From the NCBI GenBank assembly GCA_021463345.1, contig JAJTYM010000002.1, forward strand, positions 1 through 33,421: a DNA stretch of 33,421 nt. The letters run 5' to 3'. The first letter of the stretch is position 1, and every line of letters begins with the position of its first letter. The position numbers and the translations under genes were made by a program. This document shows positions 1 to 8,500 of this stretch, one piece after another. Below the pieces are notes generated by a model. That model did no database searches and had not been told where the DNA came from. It worked only from the letters and a program-made list of their open reading frames with translations. The stretch is from Pseudobdellovibrionaceae bacterium. GTDB taxonomy: Bacteria > Bdellovibrionota > Bdellovibrionia > Bdellovibrionales > JAMPXM01.

Positions 1-27
1 GCCAAAAGGTGCGTGTCACCTATTGGC
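1..27 (-). terminator. Edge hairpin, REP-like and/or terminator of the small membrane gene
   Basis: Arms GCCAA (1-5) and TTGGC (23-27) enclose a second stem AGGTG (7-11)/CACCT (17-21) with loop CGTGT, broken only by one A-A mismatch. Read on the minus strand, the inner stem is followed by TTTT and begins 12 nt past the stop of the 39-254 gene, so it could terminate that gene. Hairpins of the AAGGTG...CACCTT kind also occur as dispersed REP elements in some genomes, so a repeat is the alternative. The window starts here, so the left boundary is unknown. Confidence 0.45.
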
Positions 28-38
28 GGGCCGTCGTG

Positions 39-254
39 TCAGGCGAGCCAGAGGTTCTGCAGGATCCAGAGGGCGCCGACCCAAAGGCAAAGCAGGGCGA
101 GCGTCCGGTGGCCCGTCAGCTGCCCGACGAGGGCGCCGGGCAGCCGCGCGCGCGCGATCCGCATGAGCGGCTCCGAAGCCAGGGCGAAACTGACGAGAGC
201 GCCGTAGGCGAAAACGACGTAAGGAAAAACCGCGTCCAATTCCAGGTATGTCAT
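39..254 (-). CDS. Small two-helix membrane protein, unknown function
   Basis: The frame encodes 71 residues starting MTYLEL at 254 and ending at a TGA at 39-41. I see two hydrophobic segments, about residues 6-27 (VFPYVVFAYGALVSF...) and 51-70 (LALLCLWVGALWILQN), separated by a basic loop (MRIARARL, GHRT), as in a small inner-membrane protein with two helices. A longer form from 335 would add 27 basic, Cys-containing residues that look like untranslated leader, so I prefer 254. The Shine-Dalgarno is weak: a G-run lies about 17 nt upstream. I do not recognise the family. The gene stands alone, transcribed away from the coiled-coil gene at 789. It could also be a chance frame, but the clean hydrophobic pattern and the hairpin just after the stop argue for a real gene. 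Confidence 0.5.
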   Translation of the reverse strand: MTYLELDAVFPYVVFAYGALVSFALASEPLMRIARARLPGALVGQLTGHRTLALLCLWVGALWILQNLWLA

Positions 255-466
255 ATTGAGACTTATCGGAAATTCCCCCCCGCGAAGAACCGGACGAAGA
301 CACGGTTTTCTCCGGGCGCAGGTGAAGAATCGCACACATACGTCAAATTCGCGCGGTGACGGGCTGGCGTGGCCACGCGACGGTTGAATACCGCGCGCCC
401 TGTGATAATCTGAGCGCGAGGTTTCTGTGGCATAAGCTCAGGAAAAAGAAACCCTACAAGTTTAAG

Positions 467-484
467 CCAGGGGACCGTCCCTGG
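467..484. repeat. REP-like hairpin CCAGGG-N6-CCCTGG
   Basis: A perfect 6-bp stem with loop GACCGT, preceded by TTTAAG. GGGGAC...GTCCC cores of this sort are typical of REP elements mobilised by RAYT-type transposases. Only one copy is in the window, so calling it a repeat is inference from the motif. Confidence 0.35.
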
Positions 485-694
485 GGATGGTGAGCAAGCT
501 CGGCCTCCGGGATCCGAGAAGCCTAAAGTCCTCATCATGGTCGCCCACCTTAATAAACATGGGTTTCTCGTTCTCGAGCGCCACAGAATCCGTTTTCTTT
601 CCACGCCCCCGGCCATTCGGCCGGCCAGGACTCCCGTCCTCGCCCGTTCAGGGCGATAATGTCTGAAGAGATCCGAAATCGCTTGGGGTGACAG

Positions 695-725
695 CCCGAG
701 GCCGCCGCTTTTCCGACGCCTCGGG
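695..725. other. 8-bp stem hairpin in the leader of the coiled-coil gene
   Basis: CCCGAGGC (695-702) pairs perfectly with GCCTCGGG (718-725) around a 15-nt loop. No T-run follows on the plus strand, so it is not a classical terminator for plus-strand transcripts. It lies 63 nt before the ATG at 789, where it could be part of a structured 5' leader. Confidence 0.4.
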
Positions 726-763
726 ATCGGGAGCCGAAAATTGGCATCCACGTTGCTTTTACA

Positions 764-776
764 CCTTGTTACAAGG
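764..776. promoter_or_regulatory. 13-bp palindrome overlapping the ribosome binding site
   Basis: CCTTGT-T-ACAAGG is a perfect odd palindrome whose right half runs into the Shine-Dalgarno AAGGGGG (773-779) of the gene starting at 789. It could be an operator, or a hairpin that hides the ribosome binding site. It sits in an AT-richer stretch (TGCTTTTACACC) that may also hold promoter elements. Confidence 0.35.
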
Positions 777-788
777 GGGCAAGTCCGC

Positions 789-2444
789 ATGAACGGGGTT
801 TCGCCGTCAAAAAACACGACAGTTGTTTTCTCCCTGGTGTTCGCCGCCGCGGTCGCGCTGCCGGCCATCAGCCGCGCCCAAGCGACGACGTCCGTCGGCG
901 CCGGCCTGGGCAAAGCCGCGTACGAATCCCTCATCAGCGCGGCCTGCTCGGATCTGAAAGGCTCCGATCTCGCCGAATGCCGGCGCGAACAAGCGAGACG
1001 CGCGCTCGGCGGCGGCAGCTTCGAAACCGAGCTCGGCAAATCGTGCAGGGCGAAGATCGAGCTCTTCACGAAAGCCGAAACGAAATACGCCGAGGCTTGC
1101 AGCAACGTCGGCATACCCGAGGACGCCGGCGAACCCGACGCCGCGGGAACGAGCAAACGCCAGAACAAACGCCCGAGCGCGAACCGGCGCGACGACGAGG
1201 CGACCCGCACCCGCTCTTGCCATAAGATCGCCAACGATTGTTCAAGGGTGTCGCTGCCCGAATGGGAAGAGGACGCCGACGAAGTCGACAAGGAAGACCT
1301 GCTCGGGAAATGCAGGAGCGTCGCCAAAGAATGCCCCCTGCTCGGCGCCACGACCCTGGCCGACAACAAAAAAGACATCGAGGAGGCACGCGAGTCCCAC
1401 GACGACCGACGGGACAAATACGTCTCCGCGCAGAAGGACCTCCAGAGCCTCCAAGAGGATATGATGGCGTCGCAAAGCGATGTCCTCGAATCGCAGGTCA
1501 ACATGCAGAGGAAGGCGGCCGAGGCCAACCGCGGCCTCGAAACGGCCCTGCAGGAAGCCGAGCGGGAGAAAGTCGTCAAGACGCAGGCGCTGCGCGAGGG
1601 ATTCGCGAAAATCGACGAGGAGTACGTCAAACTCCGTTCGCAATTGGAGCAGACCAACGCCGCGATCAACGAAGAGCAGGACAAGGTTCAAAAAGAATGC
1701 GAAAGGTCCGCGGACACGTTTTGGGACAGGGTCCAGGCGAACAAACAGGCGCGGAAAGCGATGGGCTCGAACACCCAAAGGTCCGCGACCCAGCTCGCCG
1801 GCGTGGAGAAGCGCCGGCAGTTGGAGTACCAACGCGCCATCAGGACGTGCCTGTCGAAAAAATCGACCCGCAACCAGTTCGCACGACTCGAAGAGCGCCG
1901 GACCGTCACCCTCAAAAACGCCATGGATTTGCAAGTGCTCCTCGAAACCCGCCGGGCGACGATGATCCGGAACTTGCAGGAGGCCGAAGCCCTCGCCGAA
2001 GCGGCCAGGAACACGGCCGCGCGCCAACTGCAGGAACGCCTCCAAGAACAACAAAACGCGGCCGCGCGGGCGATGCAGGAAAACATGAGCAAGCAATCGC
2101 AGAAAGGCCAGGAGATGGCGTCGTTGCAAGGCCGCCTGCGCGACGCGGACACCGAAGTCGGCAATGCGGCTCGCGATCGCCGCCGAGCTGAGTTCAGGCA
2201 AGAATGCTCCCGGCTCGCGGCGAAAAACTCCCCTTCCGGCTCATCCGACACGGACACGCTCAAGGGCTACAACCTCTTCAAGTCGGCGGCGAGCCTTCAT
2301 AGGAAACTGAGAGACGCCTGCGACACCGCCATCGAGACGTGCGGTCGCGTGAAACCGGTCGAATATTTCACTTGCCTCGGCAAGTCGACCCAACCCTCCA
2401 CCCAGTCGAGACCTCCCGCGAGCGGCGCCGACAGGGGCCAATGA
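789..2444 (+). CDS. Secreted Cys-rich coiled-coil protein, unknown function
   Basis: 551 residues. The ATG at 789 follows AAGGGGG with 8-9 nt spacing and opens a clear Sec signal peptide (hydrophobic VVFSLVFAAAVALPAI, cleavage likely after SRAQA), so it is preferred over the upstream TTG at 741. After the signal comes a region with repeated Cys pairs, then a long highly charged coiled coil over roughly residues 200-470 (runs rich in E, K, Q, R and A, such as ALQEAEREK and QERLQEQQN), then a Cys-containing tail. I count 14 cysteines after the signal, an even number, many in C-x5-C or C-x6-C spacing; disulphides in the periplasm or outside the cell are likely. I do not recognise a family. Its style resembles the Cys-rich secreted protein at 22659-24086. 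Long coiled coils are often predicted from charge alone, so a fibrous periplasmic spacer or a surface protein is inference. Confidence 0.8.
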   Translation: MNGVSPSKNTTVVFSLVFAAAVALPAISRAQATTSVGAGLGKAAYESLISAACSDLKGSDLAECRREQARRALGGGSFETELGKSCRAKIELFTKAETKYAEACSNVGIPEDAGEPDAAGTSKRQNKRPSANRRDDEATRTRSCHKIANDCSRVSLPEWEEDADEVDKEDLLGKCRSVAKECPLLGATTLADNKKDIEEARESHDDRRDKYVSAQKDLQSLQEDMMASQSDVLESQVNMQRKAAEANRGLETALQEAEREKVVKTQALREGFAKIDEEYVKLRSQLEQTNAAINEEQDKVQKECERSADTFWDRVQANKQARKAMGSNTQRSATQLAGVEKRRQLEYQRAIRTCLSKKSTRNQFARLEERRTVTLKNAMDLQVLLETRRATMIRNLQEAEALAEAARNTAARQLQERLQEQQNAAARAMQENMSKQSQKGQEMASLQGRLRDADTEVGNAARDRRRAEFRQECSRLAAKNSPSGSSDTDTLKGYNLFKSAASLHRKLRDACDTAIETCGRVKPVEYFTCLGKSTQPSTQSRPPASGADRGQ

Positions 2445-2479
2445 CCCGCTCGCTGCCCTAAAGTCCTGGTCTCCGAAAT

Positions 2480-2518
2480 CGCCCAACGGATCGAACGGGC
2501 GGCTTGAACGGGTTTTTT
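2480..2518 (+). terminator. Possible weak terminator after the coiled-coil gene
   Basis: CGCCC (2480-2484) can pair with GGGCG (2497-2501), and a run of six T follows at 2513-2518, but 11 nt separate stem and T-run. The motif GAACGGG occurs twice (2493-2499, 2506-2512). A perfect 12-bp palindrome GCGGCCGGCCGC lies just downstream at 2529-2540. Termination here makes sense from position but the structure is not canonical. Confidence 0.3.
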
Positions 2519-2610
2519 GTTTTTGCCCGCGGCCGGCCGCTTCCCTTGTTCGCGGGCCCACGGGCGGTTAGACTCGTAGGGGTTTGCCACCCACGGAGTC
2601 AGGCGCCTCT

Positions 2611-5337
2611 ATGATCAAGAAAACCCTCTTGGCCGTCCTCGTTCTGTTCCTCGCCGGCGGGGCCGGGGGGGCGGCGTACTACGTCTCCCTGAAGAACAGC
2701 CTCCCGGAGATCCTGAAGGTCGAGGACTACAAGCCTCTGCTCGTCTCGCACGTGTACGCTCGGGATGGGCGCAAAATCGGTGAATTCTTCCGAGAGAACC
2801 GGATCCTGACCCCTTACGAGAAGATCCCCCCCGTCCTGGTGAAATCGTTCCTGGCCATCGAGGACGACAAGTTCTTCGAGCACAAAGGCATCAACTACGC
2901 CGCGATCGTCCGCGCCGCGATCGCGAACATGCGCGCCGGCCGCACTGTCCAAGGCGCGTCGACGATCACGCAACAGGTGGCGAAGTCGTTTTTCCTGAGC
3001 AGCGAGAAAACCCTCGCTCGCAAGATCAAGGAAGCGCTGCTCGCGACGAAGCTCGAGGAGAACCTCACGAAGGAAGAGATCCTCTACCTGTATCTCAACA
3101 ACATCTTCTTCGGTTCGGAATCCTACGGCGTCGCGGCCGCGGCGGAGACGTATTTCCGCAAGCCGCTCGACAAACTCACGGTCGCGGAGTGCGCTCTGAT
3201 CGCGGGCCTTCCGCAGGCGCCGAGCCGGTACTCGCCCCTCAGGAACCCGCACCTCGCCAAAGAGCGCCAGAAGGACGTGCTCAGGCGCATGCGCGACCTC
3301 GGGTACGTCACGCCCGAGCAGGCCGAGCAGGCGGTCGACGAGCCGATCACCATCTACCTTGAAAAGGAGTACAAGGACGTCGCTCCCGATTTCGTCGAGA
3401 CCGTGCGCCAAATACTCGTGCAGGACCTCGGCGAGGAAATGGTGCTCGACGGCGGCCTCCAGATCCACACGAGCCTCGATTACGACGCCCAGGTCGAAGC
3501 GCAGAAACAGGTTCGCGAGGGCCTGAAAACGCTCGACAAGCGCCAAGGGTACCGCGGCGCCGCCAAGAACCTGCAAGAGGGCGAGGACATCGAGAAATTC
3601 CTGCTCGAAACGCGCAAGAAGCTCGAGCGCGCCACAGCCCCGATCCGCGTGATCGCCCGCGACGGCAACGTCGTGCCCGATCGGCCGCTCGAGCTCTTCC
3701 AGCGCAAAGACGCCGCCGGCAACGTCGTCTCCAACCTACCCGATTACGTCCCCGTCGGCGAGGAGGTCGACGCGATCGTGACCGGGATCGATGACCGCTG
3801 GGGCGTCGCCTACGTGCGTTTCGCCGAAAGCCAGGGTTTGATCGACATCGCCGACATGGGCTGGGCGCGCAAGCCCGACACGGCCGTCAGCTCCGACAAC
3901 GCGCCCGCGATCAAAAAAATCTCCTCGGCCCTCAAAAAAGGGGACGTGATCCTCGTCAAAGTCCAGGCCGGGACGTTCACGTCCCAGAGACTTCAAAAAG
4001 ACATCGCGGCCGCGGGCAAACGGCTCAAAACCGACCCGAACGCCCAGAAGGGCTTGCCGAAGTTCAGCGAATACGCCCATGTCACGCTCGAGCAGGAGCC
4101 GCTCGTCGAAGGCGCGCTGCTGTCGATCGACCAAAAGACCCAGGACGTCGTCGCCATGGTCGGCGGCTACGATTTCAACCGCTCGAAGTTCAACCGCACC
4201 ATCCAGGCCTTCCGTCAGACGGGCTCGGCCTTCAAATCGATCATCTACCTGTCGGCGCTCGACAAGGGCTGGAACCCCGGGCGCATCGTCGCCGACGCGC
4301 CGATCGTCTTCGAGGAGGCGAACAGCGAGGCCGCCGACGGCCAAGAGGACATCAAGAAGTGGAAACCCCACAACTACGGCAACAAGTTCGAGGGCGACAT
4401 GCTGTTCCGCCAAGCCCTCGTCCAGTCTCTCAACATCCCGACCGTCAAGATCCTGCAGGACATCGGCATCCCCTGGGCGATCGATTACGCCCGGCGCTTG
4501 GGGATCTTCAGCTCGCTCAACGCGGACCTCTCCCTTTCGCTCGGCTCTTCCGGGGTCACTTTGTACGAAATGACGAAGGCCTTCGCGATCATCAACCACC
4601 TCGGCAAGCGGGTGCGGCCGCTCCTCGTCCACAAGATCATCGACGGCAAAGGCAACGTCGTGCGCGAGAAGATTTCGCTCGACAAGCGCTTCGAGAAAGA
4701 GATCGCGGCCGTCGACCAGTACTTCGAGGACAAGAAAAAGGCGCTCGCCGGCCGTCCCGAGGACGAACCCCCGGCCGCCCAAGCCGCCCCGGAGGGCGAG
4801 GTGGTCGAGGCCGCCCAACCGAGCCCGCGCTTTTTCTTCCCGGATCCCGAGCAGCTGATCCGCCCGACGACGGCGTACCTGACCACGAACATGCTCGCGG
4901 CGACGATCACCGACGCGCATGGCACCGCCGCGCGCGCGCGCGCGCTGGAACGCCCCGCGGCCGGCAAAACGGGAACGACGAACGGCTACTTCGACACGTG
5001 GTTCATCGGCTACACGCCCCAATACACCACCGGGGTCTGGGTGGGCTTCGACCAGGAGAAGAGCCTGGGCGCCGGCGAGGCCGGCGGCCGCACGGCCCTG
5101 CCCATCTGGCTCGCGTACATGAAGAGCTTGCACGCCGGCATCGAACCGGTCGGCTTCCCAGTGCCCGACGGCATCGTTTACGCCAACATCGACAAGAAGA
5201 CCGGCAAGCTCGCCTCGTCGAAATCCAAGGAAGTCGTTTACCAGGCTTTCCTGCGCGGAACGGAGCCCAGCGAAATGAGCGACTCCGCCGTCACCAAAGA
5301 CGAAGCGGATTTCTACAAGGAAGACCTCGCGGACTGA
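2611..5337 (+). CDS. mrcA: Penicillin-binding protein 1A (bifunctional glycosyltransferase/transpeptidase)
   Basis: 908 residues. It polymerises lipid II into glycan strands and cross-links them, anchored in the inner membrane with its domains in the periplasm. An N-terminal anchor (residues 2-23, LLAVLVLFLAGG) precedes a GT51 domain with the catalytic glutamate in EDDKFFEH (E84) and the family motifs GASTITQQ and YLNNIFFG. An OB-like domain typical of PBP1A (around 390-490) precedes the transpeptidase, which has SAFK (nucleophile S539, K542), SLN (606-608) and KTGTT (786-788). An acidic Ala/Pro-rich insert (about 710-740) lies between SLN and KTG. ATG 2611 is chosen over the TTG at 2584, which would add nine polar residues; ACGGAG at 2593-2598 is a distant Shine-Dalgarno. 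All catalytic motifs are intact. The gene looks monocistronic; the next gene starts 173 bp later. Confidence 0.95.
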   Translation: MIKKTLLAVLVLFLAGGAGGAAYYVSLKNSLPEILKVEDYKPLLVSHVYARDGRKIGEFFRENRILTPYEKIPPVLVKSFLAIEDDKFFEHKGINYAAIVRAAIANMRAGRTVQGASTITQQVAKSFFLSSEKTLARKIKEALLATKLEENLTKEEILYLYLNNIFFGSESYGVAAAAETYFRKPLDKLTVAECALIAGLPQAPSRYSPLRNPHLAKERQKDVLRRMRDLGYVTPEQAEQAVDEPITIYLEKEYKDVAPDFVETVRQILVQDLGEEMVLDGGLQIHTSLDYDAQVEAQKQVREGLKTLDKRQGYRGAAKNLQEGEDIEKFLLETRKKLERATAPIRVIARDGNVVPDRPLELFQRKDAAGNVVSNLPDYVPVGEEVDAIVTGIDDRWGVAYVRFAESQGLIDIADMGWARKPDTAVSSDNAPAIKKISSALKKGDVILVKVQAGTFTSQRLQKDIAAAGKRLKTDPNAQKGLPKFSEYAHVTLEQEPLVEGALLSIDQKTQDVVAMVGGYDFNRSKFNRTIQAFRQTGSAFKSIIYLSALDKGWNPGRIVADAPIVFEEANSEAADGQEDIKKWKPHNYGNKFEGDMLFRQALVQSLNIPTVKILQDIGIPWAIDYARRLGIFSSLNADLSLSLGSSGVTLYEMTKAFAIINHLGKRVRPLLVHKIIDGKGNVVREKISLDKRFEKEIAAVDQYFEDKKKALAGRPEDEPPAAQAAPEGEVVEAAQPSPRFFFPDPEQLIRPTTAYLTTNMLAATITDAHGTAARARALERPAAGKTGTTNGYFDTWFIGYTPQYTTGVWVGFDQEKSLGAGEAGGRTALPIWLAYMKSLHAGIEPVGFPVPDGIVYANIDKKTGKLASSKSKEVVYQAFLRGTEPSEMSDSAVTKDEADFYKEDLAD

Positions 5338-5409
5338 CCGCTGGGACCCGCCGCGGAAAAGCGGCGTGACGGGGGCTCCTTCGGCGCCCTGACATCAAGC
5401 GAAAGAGGC

Positions 5410-5440
5410 TTGAGTGCCCGCGCATTCTATATGAGAATGC
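5410..5440 (+). promoter_or_regulatory. Candidate uvrA promoter overlapped by a palindrome (possible SOS operator)
   Basis: TTGAGT (5410-5415), 17 nt, then GAGAAT (5433-5438) fits a housekeeping promoter moderately (4/6 in each box). Its -10 is embedded in the palindrome GCATTCT (5422-5428)/AGAATGC (5434-5440) with a 5-nt centre. A palindrome on the -10 box just ahead of a DNA-repair gene suggests repressor control, for example by LexA, but it does not match the LexA boxes I know (CTGT-N8-ACAG, GAAC-N4-GTTC, TTAC-N3-GTAA). A GC hairpin (CGCCGC/GCGGCG, 5349-5366) just upstream may end the PBP gene. Confidence 0.4.
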
Positions 5441-5510
5441 CCTCCTGCCGATTGGCTTCACGGCCGGCGGCTCCCTGCGGAGCGCCCGCCGAGGGGAAGG
5501 GTCCGTCCGC

Positions 5511-8500
5511 ATGACCGATGTCCGCGAGAAAAACGCGCCAAGCTCGTCCGCGCGGCGACCGCCGGCGACCGCGAAAAAGAAGATTCATCTCTGGGGCGTC
5601 AAACAGAACAACCTTCAGAACATCGAAGTCGAGGTCCCCCTGGGCTCGTTCACGGTGGTTTGCGGGCCGAGCGGTTCCGGCAAGAGCTCGCTCGCGTTCG
5701 AGACCCTGTACGCCGAGGGCCAACGCCGCTACATCGAATCGCTCTCGAACTACGCGCGCCAGTTCCTGGGCAAAGCCCCGAAGCCCGATCTCGAAGGGAT
5801 CGAGAACATCCCTCCCGCGATCGCCATCGAGCAGAAGAATTCGGTGAAAACGTCGCGCTCGACCGTCGGGACCACGACCGAGGTGATCGACTACCTGCGC
5901 CTGCTATTCGAGAAAATCGGCCAGAACCACTGCCCAACGTACGGCTTCGCGATCCGCAAGGAATCGGTCACGGACGCCGCCCGCCTGGCTCTCGAGTCCT
6001 TCGCCGGAACGCGCGGCTACATACTGGCGCCCGTCTCCGCCAAGGGCCGCGTGCAGACGGGGGCGAAACTGCACGCGATCCTCGTCAAGGAGGGTTTCAC
6101 GCGCATCTATTCCCCGCCCGAGGCGGGGCCGGCGCCGAGCCCGGCGCCGAAAAAGAAAGCGCGCGGGAAAACGGCCGCCGGCGCGCCGGCGGCCGCGCTT
6201 CAAAGCGGCGCGCCCCCCTGCCGCCCTCCGGACGGCGCACGCGAGCTGGGCCGGGTGATCGAACTGAAGCCGCAAGCCGCGGGCGCCAAAGACATCCCGG
6301 CGACGGATTTTTACGTCGTCATCGACCGTCTGACGTTTTCCAAGGAGGACGAGGGGCGCCTGGGCGATTCATTGAGCCAAGCGTACCGCGCGGCCCTGAC
6401 GCTCAACGCGGACCTCGCCGGCGGCCGCGCGACGGTGCTCACCGTCGACGGGCGCGAACTCCGCTTCAGCGAGGAGAATTCCTGCTCCGTCTGCGGATGG
6501 ACGTTCCCGGTCGTTTCCGCGCAGTTGTTCAGCTTCAACAACCCGGTGGGCGCTTGCCCCTCGTGCAACGGCTTCGGCAACATCCTCGGGCTCGACGAGG
6601 CGAAAATCATCCCCAACCCGAACCTCTCTCTCGCCGAAGGCGCCCTCCACCCTTTCACGATGCCGAGCGCCGCCGGCGATCGCCGGCTCCTGATGAAATG
6701 GGCCGCCAAGCGGAAGATCGACGCGCGGACGCCGTGGAACAAGCTGCCCAAGGAGGAGCGCGAGCTGATCTGGTCGGGCGACGAGGCTTTTTTCGGCGTC
6801 GTCGGCCTCTTCGACTATCTCGAGACCAAGAAATACAAAATGCACGTGCGCGTTTTCCTGTCGCGCTACAAAAGCCCCTTCCAGTGCGGCACGTGCCGCG
6901 GCGCGCGACTCAAGCCCGAAAGCCGTTACGTCAAAGTCGGTGGGCGCACGTTCAGCGAACTTTCGACGATGACGATCGGCGATCTCCACCGCGCGGTGAC
7001 GGACCTGGCCCTCACGCCGGCGCAGGAAGAGGTCGCTGACGAGATCCTGCGGCAAACGCGCGCGCGCCTGCGGTTCCTCAACGACGTGGGCGTCGAGTAC
7101 CTGACGCTCGACCGCCCCACGCGCACGCTGAGCGGCGGCGAGTTCCAGCGACTGAACCTCGCCAAGCAGCTCGGCATGGGCCTCTCGCAAACGCTCTACG
7201 TCCTCGACGAACCGACCGTCGGCCTGCACCCGCGGGACAACGACCGGTTGATCGGGGTCCTCAAGCGCCTGAACGCGCTCGGCAACACTTTGGTCGTCGT
7301 CGAGCATGATCAGGACGTGATCGAAAACAGCTCCAACGTGATCGAGATGGGGCCTGGCTCGGGCCACCTCGGCGGCCGGATCATATATTCGGGCCCCACG
7401 CCGGAGTTCCGCTCGTTCACGGGGTCGAACACGTCCCGGTACCTGAACGGCGCCGGGCGGAGCGAAGCGCGGCCTCCCCGCCCCGTCGACATCGACGCGT
7501 ACAAATTCAAACTCGAGCTCACGGGCTGCCGAGGCCACAACCTCAAAAACGTCACAGCGCGGTTCCCGCTCAACCGACTGGTGACGGTGACCGGCGTCAG
7601 CGGCTCCGGCAAGTCGACCCTCGTCGGCCAGACGCTGTATCCGGCGATCGCGCAAGCGCTCAAAGTCGAATACCTGCCGATCCAGCCGCACGACACGCTG
7701 TCCGGCCTCGAGCACGTCAAAAACGTCCTGTTCATCGACCAGGGACCGATCGGCAAAACCGCGCGGTCGAACCCCGTGACGTATTTGAAGGTCTACGACG
7801 CGATCCGCGGGATCCTCGCCAGCGTCCCGGAATCGAAGGCCCGCGGCTACACGAGCGGCACGTTCAGCCTCAACGTCGACGGCGGCCGGTGCCCGGTCTG
7901 CAAAGGCCTCGGCTTCGAAGTCATCGACATGATGTTCATGGACGACGTGCGCCTCACCTGCGACGCGTGCGACGGCAGGAAATTCCGCCGCGAAGCCCTC
8001 GAGATCGCGTACAAAGGCCGGAACATCGACGACATCCTCAACATGACCGTCGCCGAGGCGATGGATTTCTTCGTCGCCCACCCGAACATCCGCAAGCCGC
8101 TCGCCTTTCTGAAAGAAGTCGGCCTCGACTACGTCCGCCTGGGCCAGAGCGCCAGCACGCTGTCCGGCGGCGAATCGCAACGCCTGAAAATCGCGCGCGA
8201 GTTCGTGGCGACCCATCAGAAAAACACGCTCTACATCATGGACGAACCGACGACCGGATTGCATTTCCGTGAAATCGAGATGCTCATGCGCGTCCTCAAC
8301 AAACTGGTCGAGAGCGGCGGCTCGGTGATCCTCATCGAGCATAACCTTGAGGTCATCCGGAGTTCCGATTACATTATCGATATCGGACCGGAAGCCGGCG
8401 CCCACGGCGGCACGATCGTGGCCGAAGGGGCTCCCGAAACGCTCATGGCGAACCCCCGCAGCTTGACAGGAAAATACCTGCGAGCCTATTGCAGTGGGCA

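Larger units (their letters stand above)
255..788. other. 534-bp intergenic region with several hairpins
   Basis: No convincing gene on either strand; open frames here are shadows continuing from the antisense of the 789-2444 gene. The region carries perfect hairpins at 467-484 (CCAGGG/CCCTGG, 6-nt loop), 609-624 (CCGGCC/GGCCGG, loop ATTC) and 695-725 (CCCGAGGC/GCCTCGGG, 15-nt loop). It also has a short AT-richer patch near 551-560. Two isolated CGATAA hexamers (654-659 plus; 263-268 minus) resemble sigma28 -10 cores but have no matching -35. It must contain the divergent promoters for the small membrane gene and the coiled-coil gene, but I cannot place either with confidence. Confidence 0.6.

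Noticed and set aside
263-270. TCCGATAA on the minus strand before the small membrane gene
   Set aside because: Only 8 nt from the ATG and lacking a -35; too close to be a promoter.
652-659. GGCGATAA, a sigma28 -10-like element before the coiled-coil gene
   Set aside because: No TAAAG-type -35 stands 10-12 nt upstream, so it is not called as a promoter.
263-1684. 473-residue open frame on the minus strand, antisense to the coiled-coil gene
   Set aside because: Ser/Arg/Leu-rich shadow composition with no motif; the opposite strand has a signal peptide, a ribosome binding site and coherent protein sequence.
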